64,000 nt of DNA from Vitis vinifera (lineage: Eukaryota > Streptophyta > Magnoliopsida > Vitales > Vitaceae). The notes beneath the pieces were generated by a model, which was given only the letters and a program-made list of their open reading frames with translations, was not told the DNA's origin and ran no database searches. Of the stretch, positions 58,792-64,000 are shown piece by piece. The stretch spans positions 20,324,501-20,388,500 of the forward strand of contig NC_081808.1 of assembly GCF_030704535.1 (NCBI RefSeq), given 5' to 3'. The translations under genes were made by a program, and so were the position numbers. Numbering within the stretch: the first letter of the stretch is position 1; the number at the start of each line of letters is the position of its first letter.

Positions 58792-60711
58792 TGATTCATG
58801 CCCAATTGGTGTCTCAGCTGATTCGTGTCCAGCTGGTGCTCCTTGGATGAGGGAGTAATTAACAAAATTTATAACCTATTACACCATATACTAGGGTAGC
58901 AAAGAAAAAGCTACTATAGTATAGCGGCTCTAGGATCGTTCATTGGGAAGGGTTTCCAAATTATCAATGATATCAATTCAAAGTGAATTGGTAGTGTTTC
59001 ATTTCAAGGTTAGCTTAAGAACTAAAACACAAACTTTGGTTTAGAAAGATTTAGATTTAAGCTAACGGAAAAACAAGTAATGGAAATTACTTACGAAGAA
59101 AAACATTCCTTGGAGAGTCAGGTTCACTGGGGAGGTTCCTCATGCAAAAGACATAGCTCAGGTCAGTTGGTTCATTTCCACGCATGAGAGAATCAACATA
59201 TAGTCAATTCTCTAACCGGTGTTGTACAGATACATCCTTCAATTAGATTTCAGCTTTAATTCTCTCACTGATGCAACTTGCAATGGTTCAAACCTCTCAC
59301 TAAGCCTTAACCATTCAAGGTGATCTTTAACCTTGGACTTCCCTTCAAAAGCTCGCAAGAGATAACTAATGGATGTCTCCTTGGAGTCCAAAAGCTTACC
59401 AAGTGTTGGCAATTCTAGAAAATCCTACCTTCAAGTCACCTCCCAGAGGCTCGCAAGGGGTAAACTAGTGCATCTCCATGGACGGAGATCACTTGCCTTA
59501 CCAAGTGTTGGCCCAGGTGACTCTAAGGTGTTTTAAGTTAACTAAAAACATAGAAATCACTAAAGGATTTCACTTCCTCTTCATTGATGGCTGAAACCAC
59601 AAAGCTTTGCATTCTTGCACTTGGAACCTTCCCCGGCAACCTTAGCTCCAAGGAACTAGAAGTTTAGTTACTCATTCTCTGGGGAAAATTCCTCAGAGAG
59701 TGCATAACTTAGTAAGAAATAAATAATACAAAGTGAGAAGGTAAGGCAAAACAAAGGACCTGAACTTTACTTGCTTTCAAACTTTTACAGAAGGGTTCCT
59801 CTCCGATAACAGACTCCCGAGAGGTATTTATATGAACATAATATAAAACTAATTATTACATAGATATTTTCTCTTTTTACTAACTTAAAAGCTAAGGAAT
59901 CTTGTAATTGGTGGCTTACAAGGAGTATTTTGGGATTTAGACAACAAAAATTTGATGTAAAATATCTCCCAATGTCGGTAGCAAATATCGGGATGCTCCA
60001 GGGACCATTTCGCAAGAGAAAATGGTGTCTGCAAGATTTCGCAGACACTCAAGAAGGGCTGCGAAATCACTTCGCAGCAAAAGGTTATTCTCGCAGGGCT
60101 GCGAAGTTGGCTTCCATCTTGAGGTTCCCAGCTTCCAACCTGCGGCATATATCGGGCAACTTCAGGAGGAAATACACCATACTGTACAAAAAGGCTGCGA
60201 AATCACTTCGCAACAAAAGGGTGATTTCGTAACACTTTGCAAAATGCTTCCTTCAGCTTGGAGTGATTGACTTGCAATGGCTGTAACTTCTTCGTTTCAA
60301 CTCCGAATTGCACACCGTTTGAAGCATTGGATTGTTGACTTCCTGAGCTTTGAAATGGTATATAGCATGCATCAATTGGACTTCAGAAAGTGCTCCAAAA
60401 GTGGCTACCACGACTGTCATCAAGAATATGCTTCATGGCAGATTCTCTTTACTTTTTCTCCTTGCATTCCGGATTTACTCTTGGCAAATGACTTCCAAGC
60501 TTTGTCCTAGATTCCACATAACTCTCCTCAATCTTGGATTGCTTTGGTGATCAAATTACTAACAACAACACCAAAACTTACACAAAGTGATTAAAGTTGC
60601 TTTCAAGGGTCCTTAACATGCCAATTGAGTTAAAAGGCCAAAACTACTACTCAAAAATGTTTAAAATGATTAATTATAAGCTATCAAAGAGCACTTTTTG
60701 AGTAGTAATCA
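58792..60711. mobile_element. Solo LTR, 1920 bp, TSD TTAAG
   Basis: The segment starts TGATTCATG and ends AGTAGTAATCA, with TGATT/AATCA terminal inversion. A perfect 5-bp duplication TTAAG flanks it at 58787-58791 and 60712-60716. The interior has no gag, pol, PBS or second LTR. It contains repeated CTGCGAAATCACTTCGCA(G/A)CAAAAG motifs (about 60059, 60197). On the - strand the opening TGATTACTACTCAAAAAGTG looks like a familiar LTR start, but orientation is not proven. Confidence 0.65.
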
Positions 60712-61173
60712 TTAAGATTTATTTTTTTAAAAAAAATCTAGATGTGATCAAATCTTTATTGATTAAATGAAACTGCAAAATTTTGGATATAACAGAAATT
60801 ATTATTTGTAGTTTGATGAACCAATAATTGATTCAAATATTTTAAATACAAATTTTCACTCTCTTAAATTTCAACTTCATTTTTCAACGAAAGAACAAAA
60901 GTTAAAACTTGAATTGATCCATGTTTAATATCATCCATCACCTTAAAAACACTTATCATCTCTTGTACCAACCTTCATTCATGGATAATTTAGAAATGAC
61001 AAAAATCCGAAGGGGATTTGACACAATGGGAATTTTGACTTGAAATTGTCAACACAAAAAAGCACTTATACCAATGATTTAATAAATCTAATTAGAATTA
61101 TTAATAAATAGGAGGCAAATAATGGTGATTAGTTTCTCACATCTTCCACTTATTTGAAGATTCTATTCTATAA

Positions 61174-61377
61174 GGTATCAAACAAAATAATTATTGTAAA
61201 ATTTATAAAAATATAGATTATATTATGAAATAAGAAATTAAAAATCAAATATTTTAAAGTTATGAAATAAATATCAATTAATAATTTAATATAAGTAATT
61301 GTTCATAAATCAAACTTATACAAAAATATATTTTAATAATTAAAGAAAAACAGCAATCTCTTTAATTTGGTATAATT
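61174..61377. repeat. AT-rich direct repeat, left copy
   Basis: About 200 bp from GTATCAAACAAAATAATTAT to AATTTGGTATAATT. It matches 62371-62560 in the same orientation with scattered differences and small indels. Confidence 0.6.
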
Positions 61378-62370
61378 AAAAAGTGCTGAATATTAAAATT
61401 TTCTTTTATTATCGAACTTAGTACAAAGATATTTGAGTCTACGCATTATAATGTTATATGTGAGCTTCTTGAATGTTGCAGTTAATAATACCTTTGTGAA
61501 TATGTTTGTTAAATTATCATTTGATCTTACTTATTGAACATTAATTTAACCATTATTATAAAAACTTGTAAGTGGAAACGAAATTTGAGCAACATATGCT
61601 TAATTTTATCACTCTTTATATATCTTTCTTTTAATTTATGCAATATTTGTAACTTTATTTTCATATTACAATTTCAAATTGTCTCTGATCGAAGATAATC
61701 CGTATAATTCTCAAATGTATCTAGACTATAAATCCCAACCATATATATTCTCAGCTTGTTTCTTATTTCATGAAAATATTTCTAAATCATTTGAAAAAAT
61801 AAAATCAATTTAGGAAGGTGACAAGCCAATAATCAATACATATTGACGATTATATCAAATATTGACTAATATATATAAAAGTTGTTTTTTGTATGGGAAT
61901 TGCTTCTAAGTCTCGTTATATATTGGCTGATATACCAAATCATTTAATATAAAAATTATTATATTTTATATAAAAATTTCTATTATTATCTAATTTTTAA
62001 AAATAAAAATATTCAAGCGAGCTCTAAGTTTTTCCACGATCCTTATTAAACATATAGTATTCACCTGGTTTAACAAAAATGTGTTTACCCCCATGATTTT
62101 TCTGCACTACAGCATTAGTCATATGAAAAGAAAAAAGTATTGATAAAATGGGTTTATAGAATGGAGAATTAATTCTTAATGTAATTTAAGAATCCCAATG
62201 GTAATTGGAAAAGGAAAATAGAGGCAATAAAAGGACTTAAATTAACGATTGGTTGTTAGCTTTTAAATAAGTGACAATCAATTTTTGACACAGACATTTT
62301 ATTAATGCGAGGGTGGATCACCCATAAACAATTCAAATTTCTATAAATTATCATAAATTTTGTTATATGA

Positions 62371-62560
62371 GTTATCAAACAAAATAATTATTTTAAAATT
62401 TATAAAATATAAATCATTGAAATAAGAGATTAAAAATCAAATATTTTGAAGTTGTAAAATAAATATTAATTGCTAATTTAAAATAAAATCAAATCAAATT
62501 TTTACTATCAAATATATTTTAACATTAAAGAAACATGATAATCTCATTAATTTAATATAA
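62371..62560. repeat. AT-rich direct repeat, right copy
   Basis: Direct partner of 61174-61377, sharing TTATCAAACAAAATAATTAT, TTAAAAATCAAATATTTT and the TAATCTC.TTAATTT end. About 1 kb lies between the copies. Confidence 0.6.
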
Positions 62561-63391
62561 AAAAAAATATTATTCTTTCTCTTCTCTTCTTTTCTTTTAT
62601 ATTTAAAATATATCTTACATAAAAAAAAAATTTAAAAGAAAAAATTGCTTTTGACAAACTTTACCGCCTCCAGCCCAAACAAGATTGAATCGACCCAGGT
62701 TCCAGGCTACCATAATCCTGCATGAATGATGAAAGTTCAATAGGATAGTGTAATAATTGCTTTTTCCACTCCAAAACCTAGTCAACAGCAATTTCCAGGA
62801 AAAAAGATAGAAATTTCTTGAGGTGGAAGGAAAGTAGAGATTATCCAATGGCATCGGTCTGTTGTTTGGTTTCGTTCTGGACCGAGTCCAAGCAATTGCC
62901 CAAAACCGTGTAAGGTAGGGTAGGTCCCTCGGTATCAGAAGCAGAGAAGCTTCTTGTATGGCGTTGACTAGGGACCTTGCAGCCCATGGTTTAACATTCA
63001 CAGCCTCCTTTGTTGTAGATCTCAGCCTTTGCCCCTCTTTTTCCTTTGATTTCTGTTCCTTCGTTTCAGAAGGGGAGATGCAAACATAAGGCTCTGGGAA
63101 ACTGTTCCAAGCTCGAAAACTGTAAGTGGGCTTTGAACTCGTCATTTATCTTTATGTAGATAATTATATTTTTTTTGTTCTGATTGGGGATAATCCCGAA
63201 ATTCCACACTACTGCAGATCTATTTAGTAAAATTCCAGACATCGCTATTCAACCTTGAAGCTTTCATTTCCTATTGTCTTTTGAATGTATCGAGGGATTG
63301 TTACAGTGCAAATGCATAATTTCTGATTTTCTTTCTTTTTTCTTTTTTTTCTTTTTTTTTTTGAAAGAAGATTTTTGTAAGGTGAGAAGAG

Positions 63392-64000
63392 ATGGTGGAT
63401 GCTGTTGTTACTGTGTTCCTAGAGAAACTGCTCAATGCTCTTGAAGAGGAGGGCCGCGTTCTGTTCGATTTCAGAGAGCAGTTTGAAAGATTACGAGATG
63501 AGCTGCGGCTCATGCAAAGCTTCCTCAAAGATGCAGAGAGGCTGAAAAGGAAAAACGAGACTCTTCGGACGGTGATGATTGGTTTGCGGGAGCTGATCTA
63601 TGAAGCTGAAGATATACTTGCGGATTGCAAAGTTCAATCGGAGGGGAGCCAAGACATCTCCGGTTGGTATGCTGTGTGTTTCTATCCTACTAACCTTCCT
63701 TTCAAGTATCAAACTGGAAAGCGCCTCAGAGAAATCAACGAGAAGATCACTCGGATTAAACAAAATATCCCGTCTTTCCTTGGAGTGCCGATTCTAAGCC
63801 AAGCCGAGATTGCAGATTCACGGAACCTCCCAGTAGATAGATGGAGCTCTTCTGTGTTTGACCATTCCCAAGTGGTTGGGATAGAGGGTGACACAAGGAA
63901 GGTAAAGAACTGGCTGTTGGAAGCCAAGGATGGAATCCTAGCAATTGGAGTTGTGGGCATGGGTGGGGTTGGGAAGACTACTTTGGCTCAAGTGGTCTTC
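63392..64000 (+). CDS. ZAR1: CC-NBS-LRR immune receptor, ZAR1-like (5' part only)
   Basis: Open from ATG 63392 to the window end, 203 codons. A coiled-coil domain (about 1-120) begins MVDAVVTVFLEKLLNALEEE and has an EDVID-like segment reading YEAEDILADC (about 70-79). The linker contains VDRWSSSVFDHSQVVGIEGD. The NB-ARC domain begins with GILAIGVVGMGGVGKTTLAQ, giving the P-loop G189-M-G-G-V-G-K195-T-T. The N-terminus and linker text resemble Arabidopsis ZAR1, which pairs with receptor-like cytoplasmic kinases and forms a resistosome that permeabilises the plasma membrane. ZAR1 is among the few widely conserved angiosperm NLRs, so an orthologue is plausible. The rest of NB-ARC and the LRR lie beyond the window, so intactness is unknown. 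No stop or frameshift in the visible part. Confidence 0.88.
   Translation, partial: MVDAVVTVFLEKLLNALEEEGRVLFDFREQFERLRDELRLMQSFLKDAERLKRKNETLRTVMIGLRELIYEAEDILADCKVQSEGSQDISGWYAVCFYPTNLPFKYQTGKRLREINEKITRIKQNIPSFLGVPILSQAEIADSRNLPVDRWSSSVFDHSQVVGIEGDTRKVKNWLLEAKDGILAIGVVGMGGVGKTTLAQVVF

Larger units (their letters stand above)
60717..63391. other. Intergenic, AT-rich, upstream of the NLR gene
   Basis: Mostly AT-rich without coding frames; it contains the pair of direct repeats listed separately. From about 62640 to 63390 the composition is balanced and probably forms the promoter and 5' UTR of the NLR gene. The 176-codon frame on the - strand there (63145-62615) has no recognisable domain. 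Confidence 0.55.

Noticed and set aside
62615-63145. 176-codon frame on the - strand upstream of the NLR gene
   Set aside because: No recognised domain, low-complexity end and no splice or promoter support; it lies in the likely 5' region of the NLR gene.
1-64000. CRISPR arrays, tRNA or rRNA genes, operons
   Set aside because: The tandem arrays present are minisatellites or LTR-internal repeats without CRISPR structure. No tRNA cloverleaf or rRNA text was recognised, and the genes are monocistronic with introns.

Overview
The window is nuclear DNA from a eudicot plant, most likely grapevine (Vitis) or a close relative. The evidence is GT-AG introns in AT-rich intergenic DNA, plant-only gene families (HIPP, Tm-1-like, CYP722-like, AATP1/HSR4-type AAA-ATPases, a ZAR1-like NLR) and a 10.5-kb Gypsy element whose size and layout recall grapevine Gret1. 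The species is inferred, not shown.

Layout. 1-269: relic of a SABATH methyltransferase (- strand) with two frameshifts. 1562-2094: two-exon heavy-metal-associated isoprenylated protein. 2657-12417: complete nine-exon Tm-1-like gene (756 codons). 12992-16610: complete nine-exon cytochrome P450 on the - strand (491 codons), convergent with the Tm-1-like gene and carrying one GC-AG intron. 16.7-27 kb: gene-poor repeats, comprising a decayed element (18.4-21.0 kb) holding a solo LTR, a TIR element, and a 2.3-kb solo-LTR-like insertion with a perfect 5-bp target-site duplication (TSD) and an internal minisatellite.

27-57 kb: an AAA-ATPase cluster. Two members look intact (27125-29512 and 55287-56864) and two are pseudogenes (31215-38693 and 39387-40124). 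The first pseudogene is split by a Copia element (31587-38054, - strand) whose LTRs differ only in a microsatellite. A young Gypsy element (42340-52830; 806-bp LTRs with two differences seen; TSD GGTGT) sits in a second copy of the 18-21 kb decayed element. It carries gag-pro and pol in one frame, separated by a TAG in the tobamovirus-type leaky context. It also carries a complete three-exon antisense gene with its own TATA box and poly(A) signal. pol has a nonsense codon and a lost catalytic Asp, both in RNase H.

57-63.4 kb: a 64-nt hairpin, another solo LTR (58792-60711, TSD TTAAG) and AT-rich DNA. From 63392 to the window end: the 5' part of a ZAR1-like NLR immune receptor gene.

The host genes do not form a pathway. 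The themes are stress and immunity genes (AAA cluster, NLR, Tm-1-like, HIPP) and repeated nesting of retroelements, which has destroyed at least one AAA-ATPase copy. Exon borders were derived by hand from splice signals, reading frame and protein-family continuity.
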